Assembly (NCBI GenBank): GCA_003153155.1
Contig: PLWV01000013.1
Coordinates: forward strand, 277,852-341,851
Length of the DNA: 64,000 nt
Direction: 5' to 3'
Source of the DNA: Gallionella sp.
Lineage (GTDB): Bacteria; Pseudomonadota; Gammaproteobacteria; Burkholderiales; Gallionellaceae
The position numbers and the translations under genes were made by a program. A model generated the notes under the pieces. The model did not search any database and was not told the DNA's origin. It was given only the letters and a program-made list of their open reading frames with translations. Below, piece by piece: positions 1-11,143 of the stretch. Numbering within the stretch: the stretch's first letter is position 1; each line of letters begins with the position of its first letter.

Positions 1-1
1 G

Positions 2-1093
2 CGCGCCTTCATCCTTCCGCAAGCGAATGCCGCTGAAGCTGCGCTGGTGGAGGATGCGGTCGTATATCCGGCGCAAACACTGTTGCAAGTGGCGGCGCAT
101 CTCGCTGGCAGGGAAAGTATCGCGCCGTATATCAGCCAGCCGCAAACCATCCAACCGCACTACCCGGATATGCGCGAAGTAAAGGGACAAACGCAAGCCA
201 AACGCGCGCTGGAAATCGCCGCCGCAGGCGGACACAGTGTGCTGATGATGGGACCGCCGGGCACAGGCAAATCAATGCTGGCAGCGCGCTTCCCCGGCAT
301 CCTGCCGCAAATGTCGGAAGCCGAAGCGTTGCAAAGCGCGGCGCTACAGTCGTTGGACGGTTGCTTCGATGTGGCGAAATGGAAGACGCGGCCGTATCGC
401 GCGCCACACCATACCGCTTCCGGCGTGGCACTGGTCGGCGGTGGCAGCAATCCGCGCCCCGGCGAGATTTCCATGGCGTTGCACGGCGTGCTGTTTCTCG
501 ATGAGTTGCCTGAGTTTGATCGCAGCGTCCTGGAAGTATTGCGCGAACCCATGGAATCAGGGCGCATCACCATTTCGCGCGCCGCGCGGCGCGCCGATTT
601 TCCCGCCCAGTTTCAACTGATCGCGGCGATGAACCCCTGTCCATGCGGTTATCACGGTCATTACAACGGCAAGTGCCGCTGCACACCTGACCAGATTTCA
701 CGCTACCGCAGCAAGATCTCCGGTCCGCTGCTGGATCGCATCGACATCCAGATCGAGGTTCCCGCAGTGCCGCAGGATGATTTGCTCAACAAGGCGGATG
801 GCGAAACCAGTGCCGACCTGCAGGCCCGCGTCGAGATCGCGCGGCAACGCCAACTCGCGCGTCAGGGCAAAGCCAACGCGCAACTTTCGGTGACTGAAAT
901 AGATGCATTGTGCACCCCCGACGCGCAAGGTGTCGCCTTGTTGCAACAAGCCATCAGCCGCCTCAACCTCTCGGCACGCGCCTATCATCGCGTTCTCAAA
1001 GTGGCGCGCACCATCGCCGATCTGGAAGGAGATAATGACATCGCAACCAAACATATCGCCGAGGCGGTGCAGTATCGGCGGCTGAACTTCTAA
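2..1093 (+). CDS. comM: ComM/YifB Mg-chelatase-like AAA+ ATPase (5' truncated by window edge)
   Basis: The reading frame is open to the left edge, so the N-terminal Lon-protease-like region is missing and about 363 codons remain. Walker A GPPGTGKS lies near residue 84 of the fragment and Walker B VLFLDELPEF follows, then the cysteine-containing CPCGYHG segment and the C-terminal domain typical of the Mg_chelatase/YifB family. ComM is a hexameric branch-migration helicase that helps integrate transforming DNA in naturally competent bacteria. It fits with dprA later in the window and with the type IV pilus genes, but those are not adjacent. The methionine sometimes taken as a start (GTG at 47) is internal. 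Family assignment is firm; the role in transformation is known from homologues. Confidence 0.93.
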   Translation, partial: RAFILPQANAAEAALVEDAVVYPAQTLLQVAAHLAGRESIAPYISQPQTIQPHYPDMREVKGQTQAKRALEIAAAGGHSVLMMGPPGTGKSMLAARFPGILPQMSEAEALQSAALQSLDGCFDVAKWKTRPYRAPHHTASGVALVGGGSNPRPGEISMALHGVLFLDELPEFDRSVLEVLREPMESGRITISRAARRADFPAQFQLIAAMNPCPCGYHGHYNGKCRCTPDQISRYRSKISGPLLDRIDIQIEVPAVPQDDLLNKADGETSADLQARVEIARQRQLARQGKANAQLSVTEIDALCTPDAQGVALLQQAISRLNLSARAYHRVLKVARTIADLEGDNDIATKHIAEAVQYRRLNF

Positions 1094-1103
1094 ACCTCTC
1101 AAT

Positions 1104-1215
1104 TCGTCATTCCGGCGCAGGCCGGAATCCAGACAATTAAATTCTTCGCGTAGCGGACAAAACCTAAAGGCATATAAATAAAACCACTGGATTCCGGCCT
1201 GCGCCGGAATGACGA
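1104..1215. repeat. Long inverted repeat between comM and metH
   Basis: Arms at 1104-1132 and 1187-1215 (core CATTCCGGCGCAGGCCGGAA and its complement) are exact reverse complements over 29 bases, around a 54-base AT-rich centre. Each arm is itself partly palindromic around its CCGG steps. The right arm runs over the first in-frame ATG in front of metH (1209), which argues that metH starts further on. Similar GTCATTCC-type palindromes are dispersed in many proteobacteria. It may act as a bidirectional transcription barrier, but there is no T-tract. Confidence 0.8.
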
Positions 1216-1277
1216 GCTATAAGCTACCCGCTGCTCCTCATGATAAAATCCGAGCACGTTTTTTTATGCAGCACACC

Positions 1278-5018
<3,741 letters not shown>

Positions 5019-5070
5019 CCATTTTTCTTGCCTACGAATGAAAATTTGCGATAAAGCAGGGGAGCGAGAG

Positions 5071-5136
5071 TAGGGCGGAACGCATCGCGGTTCCGCCGCA
5101 TGGCTGGATGGTGGAACGCCCTGCGGGTTTCCACCC
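5071..5136. repeat. Paired hairpins downstream of metH
   Basis: Two adjacent stem-loops lie between metH and the FKBP gene. The first has GGCGGAAC (5074-5081) pairing with GTTCCGCC (5090-5097); the second has GGTGGAA (5110-5116) pairing with TTCCACC (5129-5135). The outer edges GTAGGG and CCCTAC are also inverted, so the whole forms one compound palindromic unit of the REP/BIME kind. There is no U-tract, so it is not a classic intrinsic terminator, though it could stabilise the metH mRNA 3' end. Confidence 0.7.
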
Positions 5137-5168
5137 TACATAAATCGCAATAAACTGAGGAGCATGAA

Positions 5169-5621
5169 ATGAAACGCATCAATTTTTTACCTCTGACTAT
5201 ATTCTTGTTAGCCAGCATTTTTTCAACCACCGCGTGCTCTGAGCAGGCCGCACCAAAAATGGAGACAAGCAACATGACTGAACTGATCAAGACCGATGTC
5301 AAGCTGGGCGATGACACGCTGGCAACCGCCGGCAAGGATGTGTCGGTGCATTACACCGGCTGGCTGTACGATGCGGCGGCACCTGACCATCACGGCAAGA
5401 AATTCGACAGCTCGCGCGATCGCGGGCAGCCGTTTGAATTCCCTCTCGGTGCGGGTCACGTCATCAAGGGTTGGGATCAAGGTGTCGAGGGCATGAAAGT
5501 CGGTGGGCAGCGCACATTGATCATTCCCGCAGCTCTTGGTTATGGCGCGCGCGGAGCGGGCGGGGTGATTCCGCCGAATGCGACGCTGGTGTTCGATGTT
5601 GAGTTGTTGGGCGTTCGCTAG
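5169..5621 (+). CDS. FKBP-type peptidyl-prolyl cis-trans isomerase, probable lipoprotein or periplasmic
   Basis: The 150-residue product has a hydrophobic export signal (residues 5-20) ending in TTAC, with Cys23 as a possible lipidation site, although the lipobox is weak. The rest is a single FKBP domain with VHYTGWLYD, the FDSSRDRG loop, [15 protein letters not shown] and GYGARG, the residues that line the proline-binding pocket. FKBPs catalyse prolyl isomerisation and help fold exported proteins. A good ribosome binding site (GAGG) precedes the ATG. The next gene starts 12 bases after the stop, so the two may be co-transcribed. The function of the domain is clear; the client proteins are not known. 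Confidence 0.9.
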   Translation: MKRINFLPLTIFLLASIFSTTACSEQAAPKMETSNMTELIKTDVKLGDDTLATAGKDVSVHYTGWLYDAAAPDHHGKKFDSSRDRGQPFEFPLGAGHVIKGWDQGVEGMKVGGQRTLIIPAALGYGARGAGGVIPPNATLVFDVELLGVR

Positions 5622-5633
5622 CAGTCTGTCTCA

Positions 5634-5993
5634 ATGAACGCCTTGCTGAACAATCCGTTGCTGCTAACCACGCTGTTGCTGATCGGCTCCAACGTGTTCA
5701 TGACCTTCGCGTGGTACGGGCATCTCAAGAATCTCGGGCAGTCACCGTGGTATATCGCCGCATTGATCAGTTGGGGCATCGCGCTGTTCGAGTATATGTT
5801 GCAAGTGCCCGCGAATCGCATCGGCTACGGCGCGATGAATCTCGCGCAGTTGAAGATTCTGCAAGAGGTCATCACGCTATCGGTGTTTGTCCCATTCGCG
5901 GTGCTGTACATGAACCAGCCTTTGAAGTGGGATTACCTGTATGCAGCGCTGTGCCTGATGGGTGCGGTATATTTTATTTTTCGTAGTGCTTAG
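5634..5993 (+). CDS. DMT-superfamily small membrane protein (DUF486)
   Basis: The 119-residue product has four predicted membrane helices and the conserved segments typical of the DUF486 family: FMTFAWYGHLK near the N-terminus, SWGIALFEY in the middle and NRIGYG before the third helix. DUF486 proteins resemble half of a drug/metabolite transporter and probably work as dimers in the inner membrane, but no substrate is established. The gene follows the FKBP gene after 12 bases and precedes a zinc-ribbon membrane protein after 24 bases, so all three may form one transcription unit. Confidence 0.82.
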   Translation: MNALLNNPLLLTTLLLIGSNVFMTFAWYGHLKNLGQSPWYIAALISWGIALFEYMLQVPANRIGYGAMNLAQLKILQEVITLSVFVPFAVLYMNQPLKWDYLYAALCLMGAVYFIFRSA

Positions 5994-6017
5994 GAAGTTC
6001 TTTCGTTTTTTCACATT

Positions 6018-6326
6018 ATGAAAGTAATCATGCAATGTCCTTTCTGTACTACTGAACTCAAACCCGATGCGCTCGCTTGTAATAAATGTGGGGCCCGCAA
6101 AGTCTTCAGGCGTACCACCGTGGGTGTCTTCGTCGGCTGGGTGGGTATGTTGATGGCGCTGATATGGGCCGCGTTGTTTGTTCCACTGCTGTTCCTGCCC
6201 TTCCTGGGTATCAGCTTAAGTGGTTATCCCTGGATAACGCTTATCGTTGGTCTTATCCTGGCGCCTGGATTGCTGTGGTACTCCAAATCAACCTTGCATT
6301 CTCTATGGATACGCCAGAACGATTGA
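6018..6326 (+). CDS. Small zinc-ribbon membrane protein of unknown function
   Basis: The 102-residue product begins with a four-cysteine zinc ribbon (CPFC, then CNKC about 13 residues later), followed by two hydrophobic helices (about residues 36-57 and 66-86) and a short charged tail. This is the architecture of small inner-membrane proteins with a cytoplasmic zinc ribbon; I do not recognise a specific family. An alternative ATG at 6030 would place the first CxxC only two residues in, as is common for such ribbons. The stop lies 6 bases before mpl, suggesting co-transcription with it. Confidence 0.7.
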   Translation: MKVIMQCPFCTTELKPDALACNKCGARKVFRRTTVGVFVGWVGMLMALIWAALFVPLLFLPFLGISLSGYPWITLIVGLILAPGLLWYSKSTLHSLWIRQND

Positions 6327-6332
6327 GCGCCT

Positions 6333-7706
6333 ATGAACACGGATAAAATACCGGCTATACACATCCTGGGAATTTGCGGCACCTTCATGGGCGGCATCGC
6401 GGCACTCGCCAAGCAAGCAGGGCATCGCGTCACGGGCTGTGATGCCAATGTGTATCCGCCGATGAGCACGCAACTGGAAGCGCAAGGCATCGAACTGATC
6501 GAAGGCTTCGGCGTGGAGCAACTTGACCTCAAGCCGGATGTGTTTGTCATCGGCAATGTGGTGTCGCGCGGTAATCCGCTGATGGAGGAAATCCTCAATC
6601 ACAATCTTCCTTACATCTCCGGCCCGCAATGGCTGGCACAAACCATCCTGCACGATCGGTGGGTGCTGGCTGTGGCAGGTACGCATGGCAAGACCACCAC
6701 CAGTGCGATGCTGGCGTGGATACTGGAATACGCCGGACTAAGTCCCAGTTTCTTGATTGGCGGAGTGCCGCAGAATTTCGGTATTTCCGCACGGCTGAGT
6801 TCTCTCCCCTCTCCCTCTGGGGGAGGGGGTTCGCCATTCTTTGTCATTGAAGCGGATGAGTACGACACCGCGTTTTTTGACAAGCGTTCCAAGTTCGTGC
6901 ATTACCATCCGCGCACCGCGATTCTGAACAATCTGGAATTCGACCACGCCGATATTTTTGCCGATCTCAACGCGATAGAAACTCAGTTCCACCATCTGGT
7001 GCGCACCGTGCCGGGCAACGGACTGATTGTCAGCAATGGCTGCGAAGCCGCACTGGATCGTGTGCTGCAGTGCGGTTGCTGGACACCTGTAGAACGCTTC
7101 GGCATCGATGATGGGTGGCAGATCGATGCCGGCAATCGCGTAACGCTGCGCGGTGAATTACAAGGCACTCTGAATTGGGAACTGCTCGGTAAACACAATC
7201 GCCAGAACGCACTCGCCGCACTCGCCGCTGCGCGTCACGCCGGCGTACCCATCGCGCAGGGCTTGGCAGCCCTTGGCGAGTTCAAGAACGTGAAACGACG
7301 CATGGAAGTGCGCGGCATAGTGAACAATATTACTGTTTATGACGACTTCGCCCACCACCCCACCGCCATAGCAACCACCGTCGGCGGCTTGCGCCACAAG
7401 ATCGGCAGCGCGCGCATCCTGGCAGTGCTGGAGCCGCGCTCCAACACCATGAAACTGGGCGTTATGAAAGACGCGCTACCCGGCAGTCTTAAAGACGCTG
7501 ACCTGGTGTTCTGCTACGCCGGCAACCTTGGCTGGGATGCGCGCGGTGCGCTGGCTCCACTCGGCAGCAAAGCAATTGTTGAAGATGATCTTGGTGTGTT
7601 GATCGAGAAGATTGCCGCCGCTGCACAACCTGGTGACCACATCCTGGTGATGAGCAATGGCGGCTTCGGCGGGATACACGAAAAGCTGCTGAAGCGTCTG
7701 GCGTAG
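6333..7706 (+). CDS. mpl: UDP-N-acetylmuramate:L-Ala-gamma-D-Glu-meso-DAP ligase (murein peptide recycling)
   Basis: Mpl reattaches the recycled tripeptide L-Ala-gamma-D-Glu-meso-DAP to UDP-MurNAc in the cytoplasm. The 457-residue product has the Mur-ligase layout: a nucleotide-sugar domain with GTFMGG near residue 16, the ATP loop GTHGKTTT at 116-123, the central ligase signature EADEYDTAFFDKRSKF, and a C-terminal domain beginning about residue 325 with DDFAHHPTAI. Length agrees with the family. The odd feature is a proline/serine/glycine run at residues 156-168, just before VIEADEYD, encoded by a short palindrome. Family members usually pass almost directly from GVSARL-type sequence to FFVIEADEYD. 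The insertion keeps the frame and sits at a surface connection, so the enzyme is probably active. Confidence 0.94.
   Translation: MNTDKIPAIHILGICGTFMGGIAALAKQAGHRVTGCDANVYPPMSTQLEAQGIELIEGFGVEQLDLKPDVFVIGNVVSRGNPLMEEILNHNLPYISGPQWLAQTILHDRWVLAVAGTHGKTTTSAMLAWILEYAGLSPSFLIGGVPQNFGISARLSSLPSPSGGGGSPFFVIEADEYDTAFFDKRSKFVHYHPRTAILNNLEFDHADIFADLNAIETQFHHLVRTVPGNGLIVSNGCEAALDRVLQCGCWTPVERFGIDDGWQIDAGNRVTLRGELQGTLNWELLGKHNRQNALAALAAARHAGVPIAQGLAALGEFKNVKRRMEVRGIVNNITVYDDFAHHPTAIATTVGGLRHKIGSARILAVLEPRSNTMKLGVMKDALPGSLKDADLVFCYAGNLGWDARGALAPLGSKAIVEDDLGVLIEKIAAAAQPGDHILVMSNGGFGGIHEKLLKRLA
6806..6829. repeat. Palindromic C/G-run insertion inside mpl
   Basis: CCCCTCTCCC (6806-6815) is followed after TCTG by GGGGAGGGG. 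The arms are reverse complements except for one base. The segment encodes the Pro/Ser/Gly run unique to this Mpl. Short palindromes of the form CCTCTCCC...GGGAGAGG occur as dispersed intergenic repeats in other bacteria, so this copy looks like a repeat that landed in frame in a gene. Confidence 0.6.
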
Positions 7707-7718
7707 GTTGTTTCAAAC

Positions 7719-7743
7719 GGGTGCCCGGGCAATAGTTCTTCGG
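7719..7743. repeat. GGGTGCCCGG short dispersed repeat, copy 1
   Basis: This 25-base motif, beginning GGGTGCCCGG and ending AGTTCTTCGG, lies in the 40-base gap between mpl and the relE gene. Two more copies with only a few differences are at 19153-19177 and, inverted, at 30863-30887. The first ten bases contain a GGGTGCCC near-palindrome. No function is evident. Confidence 0.55.
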
Positions 7744-7746
7744 ACC

Positions 7747-8040
7747 TCATGCAAGCCTGGTGCGCAATTCTTCATAGACATCATCCCTTGATGCGACCGA
7801 CAAGATGGTCAGCAGGCGCTTCGCATCGTTGACGTGGTAGATGAGGCGAAACTGCGGAGTGGTGATTTTGATCTTGTAGCAATCGGGTAATTCGCGCAGC
7901 GCATCTTTCACCACGCGCGGATGCTTGAGCCGTTCTTTGGCGAGCTTTTCCTTGAAGCGGCGCTTGATGCTGCCATCCAGCTTCGCCCATTCCTTCTCGG
8001 CATCGTGATGGATGGCTAGTTCATAATTTGTTTGAACCAT
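7747..8040 (-). CDS. relE: RelE-family ribosome-dependent mRNA interferase toxin
   Basis: The 97-residue product closely follows the E. coli RelE pattern: an amphipathic first helix with KEWAKLD, then PDCYKIKI, FRLIYHV and a C-terminal SRDDVYEEL. The basic residues and tyrosine that cleave mRNA in the ribosomal A site in RelE (two Lys in YKIK, Arg in FRL, Arg in SRD, Tyr in VYEE) are all present, so the toxin looks active. The start at 8040 has an AGAGGT ribosome binding site. Unlike usual relBE pairs there is no overlapping antitoxin: the nearest candidate (8250-8507) is 209 bases upstream, and the toxin has its own promoter in between. Downstream it converges on mpl. Confidence 0.88.
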   Translation of the reverse strand: MVQTNYELAIHHDAEKEWAKLDGSIKRRFKEKLAKERLKHPRVVKDALRELPDCYKIKITTPQFRLIYHVNDAKRLLTILSVASRDDVYEELRTRLA

Positions 8041-8096
8041 GGTTTACCTCTATATGTATCGCCAACCTATACGAGTGTTGGCACTTGCTAGCGACG

Positions 8097-8125
8097 ATGT
8101 TAGTGCTTACTAACAGCAAAGTCAA
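8097..8125 (-). promoter_or_regulatory. Sigma-70 promoter of relE with operator palindrome in the spacer
   Basis: On the minus strand TTGACT (8120-8125) and TAACAT (8097-8102) are separated by 17 bases. The spacer is covered by the perfect palindrome GTTAGT-N4-ACTAAC (8099-8114). A degenerate copy, GTTGGC-N5-CTAGC (8077-8092), lies 22 bases further toward the gene. A repressor on these sites would block polymerase, as expected for toxin-antitoxin autoregulation. The promoter and palindrome are read directly; the repressor is inferred. Confidence 0.6.
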
Positions 8126-8203
8126 GCGCATAAATATAGTTAGGAAGTAGAGATGCCCATTGGGTGCCATAAGCTCTAACTGATACTCCTGAATCCTATG
8201 AAT

Positions 8204-8260
8204 CTAGAGCTCCATAGGCTCTAGCATCATGGTGAAGGGTACCAATTCTTCATAGATCAT
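8204..8260 (-). pseudogene. 18-codon stub overlapping the antitoxin stop, possible remnant of a deleted toxin gene
   Basis: An ATG overlaps the end of the antitoxin gene in the usual antitoxin-toxin manner and opens a frame starting MIYEELV that stops after 18 codons. The bases 8243-8262 repeat the last codons of relE (7765-7786) almost exactly: 14 identical bases, a 2-base indel, then 6 identical bases. This looks like the scar of a deletion or rearrangement that removed the partner toxin. It is too short to be a working toxin. Confidence 0.3.
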
Positions 8261-8507
8261 CCAGCTTAACCTTGCGTACCTTGTTCAGCGTGGAGATGCG
8301 CGTCTTCGCACGATTCTCGGCGATGCGGTCGGCGATGGAATCCAGCATGGCTTCCATCATCTTGGGCGAGACGATGTAACCCGCAGGTTTGTTGTGATTG
8401 AGGATGGCGACCGCTTGGTCTTCATCTTCCGCGCGCTTGAGGATGCGTGTGGGCGACTCGCGCAACTCGGTAACACCGATGGTGATTCCAGCATGAATAG
8501 TGTTCAT
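8250..8507 (-). CDS. Phd/YefM-family antitoxin
   Basis: The 85-residue product has the Phd/YefM DNA-binding N-terminus (GVTELRESPTRIL, then AVAILNHNKPAGYIV) and a long charged C-terminal helix that would wrap around a toxin. The start at 8507 is preferred to an ATG at 8531 because AGGACAG stands at the right distance and the N-terminus then matches the family. Members bind the operator of their own operon and neutralise Doc, YoeB or RelE-type toxins. The gene for the toxin normally overlaps the stop; here only an 18-codon stub does, and relE lies 209 bases away. Whether this protein neutralises that RelE cannot be decided from sequence. Confidence 0.82.
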   Translation of the reverse strand: MNTIHAGITIGVTELRESPTRILKRAEDEDQAVAILNHNKPAGYIVSPKMMEAMLDSIADRIAENRAKTRISTLNKVRKVKLDDL

Positions 8508-8587
8508 GATTCTGTCCTGAAAAATGTACACCGCTAGTATGGGGGATTACGCTGCGCGGGTCAACTGCAAGAGTAATGCGCACCAAC

Positions 8588-9988
8588 TTATTCGCCCTGA
8601 TTGTCCAAGCCCAACTCTTGAATCTTGCGCGTCAGGGTGTTGCGACCGATACCGAGCAAGGTGGCGGCTTCGATGCGTCGTCCGTTGGTGTGCTGCAAGG
8701 CTTGTAAGATCAGGGTACGCTCGAACTGTGTGGTGAGGGTATCCATAATGCGCTCATCGCCACGCTGCAGGGCCAGTGCTGCTTGCTGCGCCAATGCCGC
8801 ACTCCAATCACCGCCAATTGACACGCTAGCAGATGATCTGCCGCGCCACTCCGGGGGCAAGTCGGCGATTTCAACTGTCTGCGAGGGCGTCATCACGGTC
8901 AGCCAGTGACAAAGGTTTTCCAGTTGCCGCACGTTGCCGGGAAAATCCTGCGCGCCGAGATGTTGCAGCGTCGCATCACTGAATTGCTTCTGATCAACCG
9001 CCAGTTCGCGCGCGCTCTTTTGCAGGAAGTATTTGGCCAGCAGCGGAATGTCTTCGCGCCGTTCGCGCAACGGCGGCAGACGCAGCCGTATCACATTCAA
9101 ACGATGAAACAGATCCTCGCGGAACAAGCCCTGCTTGACGCGTTCATCAAGATTCTGGTGTGTGGCGGTAATGATGCGCACGTTGGCCTTGATCGGCTGA
9201 TGTCCGCCAACGCGATAAAAGTTCCCGTCCGACAACACGCGCAGCAAGCGAGTTTGCAAATCAGCGGGCATATCACCGATTTCATCGAGGAATAGCGTGC
9301 CGCCTTCGGCCTGCTCGAAGCGTCCGCGCCGGGTCGCAGCCGCGCCGGTGAACGCGCCGCGCTCATGGCCGAATAATTCTGATTCGAGCAAATCCTTGGG
9401 GATCGCGGCGGTGTTGATTGCGATGAACGGCTTGTCGGCGCGCGGGCTGTGGCGGTGCAATGCTCTTGCGACCAACTCCTTGCCGGTACCCGATTCGCCA
9501 TTGATCAGCACGGTGGCGTGGGATTGCGACAACCTGCCGATGGCGCGAAAAACTTCCTGCATCGCGGGAGCCTGGCCGAGGATGTCAGCAGCCACTTCAA
9601 CCTGCTCGGTTTCGCCCGACTTGCGCCGGCTTTGTTCTAACGCGCGTCGTATCAGCTCCACTGCGTGGTTGATGTCGAACGGCTTGGGCAGGTATTCAAA
9701 CGCACCGCCCTGAAACGCCGAGACGGCACTTTCCAGATCGGAATATGCGGTCATGATGATGACCGGAATGAGCGGATGGCGTTGATGCAGTGTCTGCAAA
9801 AAGTCCAGCCCCGAACTGCCGGGCATACGAATATCACTGACGACCACCTGTGGCACGCCACTACTCAACGCACGTAGTGCGTCGTCCGCCGAGGCAAAAC
9901 TTTTGAACTCGATATCTTCGCGCGTCAGCGATTTCTCCAGCACCCAGCGTATCGAACGGTCGTCGTCAATAATCCAAACAGGTTTCAT
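8588..9988 (-). CDS. ntrC: Nitrogen regulation response regulator NtrC (sigma-54 activator)
   Basis: NtrC activates sigma-54 promoters of nitrogen-assimilation genes when phosphorylated by NtrB. The 466-residue product has a receiver domain with acidic residues DDD (8-10) and phosphorylatable Asp52 in SDIRMPG. A AAA+ domain follows with Walker A GESGTGKE and the sigma-54 contact loop GAFTGA. A C-terminal Fis-type helix-turn-helix ends the protein (IEAATLLGIGRNTLTRKI). The start at 9988 gives the usual MKPVWIIDDD N-terminus; the longer open frame upstream overlaps ntrB. It lies 16 bases after ntrB. The candidate target is the sigma-54 promoter of glnA about 4 kb upstream in the same gene group. 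Confidence 0.97.
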   Translation of the reverse strand: MKPVWIIDDDRSIRWVLEKSLTREDIEFKSFASADDALRALSSGVPQVVVSDIRMPGSSGLDFLQTLHQRHPLIPVIIMTAYSDLESAVSAFQGGAFEYLPKPFDINHAVELIRRALEQSRRKSGETEQVEVAADILGQAPAMQEVFRAIGRLSQSHATVLINGESGTGKELVARALHRHSPRADKPFIAINTAAIPKDLLESELFGHERGAFTGAAATRRGRFEQAEGGTLFLDEIGDMPADLQTRLLRVLSDGNFYRVGGHQPIKANVRIITATHQNLDERVKQGLFREDLFHRLNVIRLRLPPLRERREDIPLLAKYFLQKSARELAVDQKQFSDATLQHLGAQDFPGNVRQLENLCHWLTVMTPSQTVEIADLPPEWRGRSSASVSIGGDWSAALAQQAALALQRGDERIMDTLTTQFERTLILQALQHTNGRRIEAATLLGIGRNTLTRKIQELGLDNQGE

Positions 9989-10004
9989 ATTAGTCACCAA
10001 ATAA

Positions 10005-11045
10005 TCAGGGGAGGGGAAGCAGCACGGTAAAGCGGGTGCGCCCGGGTTCGCTGTCAAATTCAATCATGCCGTGATGCTGGCTGACGAAATCCTGCGCCAG
10101 CGTCAGCCCCAGCCCATGACCATCTGCGCGCCCCGACACCAGCGGATAGAAAACCTTGTCTTGTAATTCCGGCGGGATGCCGGGTCCGTTATCGATGATC
10201 TGCACCATCACCGCCAGGCGATGGCGGCGCTTGATCAGTGTCACCTGGCGCGCGATGCGGGTGCGCAAAACGATCAACCCGCTGCCTTGCATGGCCTGCG
10301 CAGCGTTGCGCACGATATTGAGCATGACTTGTATCAACTGCTCTTTATCACCAACCAGCGCGGGCAGGCTGATATCGTAATCGCGTTGTATCGTTAAGCC
10401 TTCCGGCATTTCCGCCAGCACCACACTGCGCACACGCTCCAGCACTTCATGGATGTTGAGCGCGCTATAGTGCGAGGCATTTTGCGGGGCAAGCAATTTC
10501 TCCATGAGCGAGCGCAGCCGATCCGCCTCTTGCACGATGACTTGGGTGTATTCGCGCAAGGCCGGTTTTTCCAATTCCTGTTCGAGTAACTGTGCCGCGC
10601 CGCGTATACCGCCGAGCGGGTTCTTGATCTCGTGCGCGAGGTTGCGCAGCAGCAGGCGGTTGGCCTGCGTCTGATCCAGCATCTGTTCTTCGCGCGCCAG
10701 TTTCAGCGGCCTGTCCATGGGGTGAAATTCGAGCAACAAATACCGTCTGGTAAATTGCAGCGGGGTTGCTGCACAACGCAAATGCAACTTGCCGCGCGCA
10801 TGCGTACCCAGCGTCAGATCGTGCTCGATATAACTGGCATTGTTGTGTACCGCCTGCTGCATCGCGCTTGCCAGTTGTTCGGTATGCGTGAACACCTGCT
10901 GCAGCGGAAGACCATGCAGATTTTTGTCGCTTACGTCGAACAGATTTTCTGCGGCCGGATTGATATAGGCGATACGCGACTCGTCATCAAGCAGGATAAC
11001 CGCAGTCGCCAGATACTCCAGTGTGAGATTGGGAAAGTCAGGCAT
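10005..11045 (-). CDS. ntrB: Nitrogen regulation sensor histidine kinase NtrB
   Basis: The 346-residue cytoplasmic kinase has an N-terminal PAS domain (about 5-110), the phosphoacceptor segment NLAHEIKNPLGG with His138, and an ATPase domain with N-box NIVRNAAQAM and G-boxes DNGPGIPPE and GHGLGL. There are no membrane helices, as expected for NtrB, which is controlled by the PII protein rather than by an external ligand. NtrB phosphorylates NtrC under nitrogen limitation and dephosphorylates it when PII binds. It is followed directly by ntrC and lies downstream of glnA and a DUF4124 gene on the same strand. Confidence 0.96.
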   Translation of the reverse strand: MPDFPNLTLEYLATAVILLDDESRIAYINPAAENLFDVSDKNLHGLPLQQVFTHTEQLASAMQQAVHNNASYIEHDLTLGTHARGKLHLRCAATPLQFTRRYLLLEFHPMDRPLKLAREEQMLDQTQANRLLLRNLAHEIKNPLGGIRGAAQLLEQELEKPALREYTQVIVQEADRLRSLMEKLLAPQNASHYSALNIHEVLERVRSVVLAEMPEGLTIQRDYDISLPALVGDKEQLIQVMLNIVRNAAQAMQGSGLIVLRTRIARQVTLIKRRHRLAVMVQIIDNGPGIPPELQDKVFYPLVSGRADGHGLGLTLAQDFVSQHHGMIEFDSEPGRTRFTVLLPLP

Positions 11046-11143
11046 ACAGGCTACAGAGCAGAAAGCATGCCAGATGCAATAATAATTACTTTTGAAATGC
11101 CGAACAATTCATGTGCGTCGTTCACGCGGAGCCGGGAACCCGG

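Noticed and set aside
1209..1277. Longer metH N-terminus starting at 1209
   Set aside because: The start codon lies in the inverted repeat and the added residues have no counterpart in MetH proteins.
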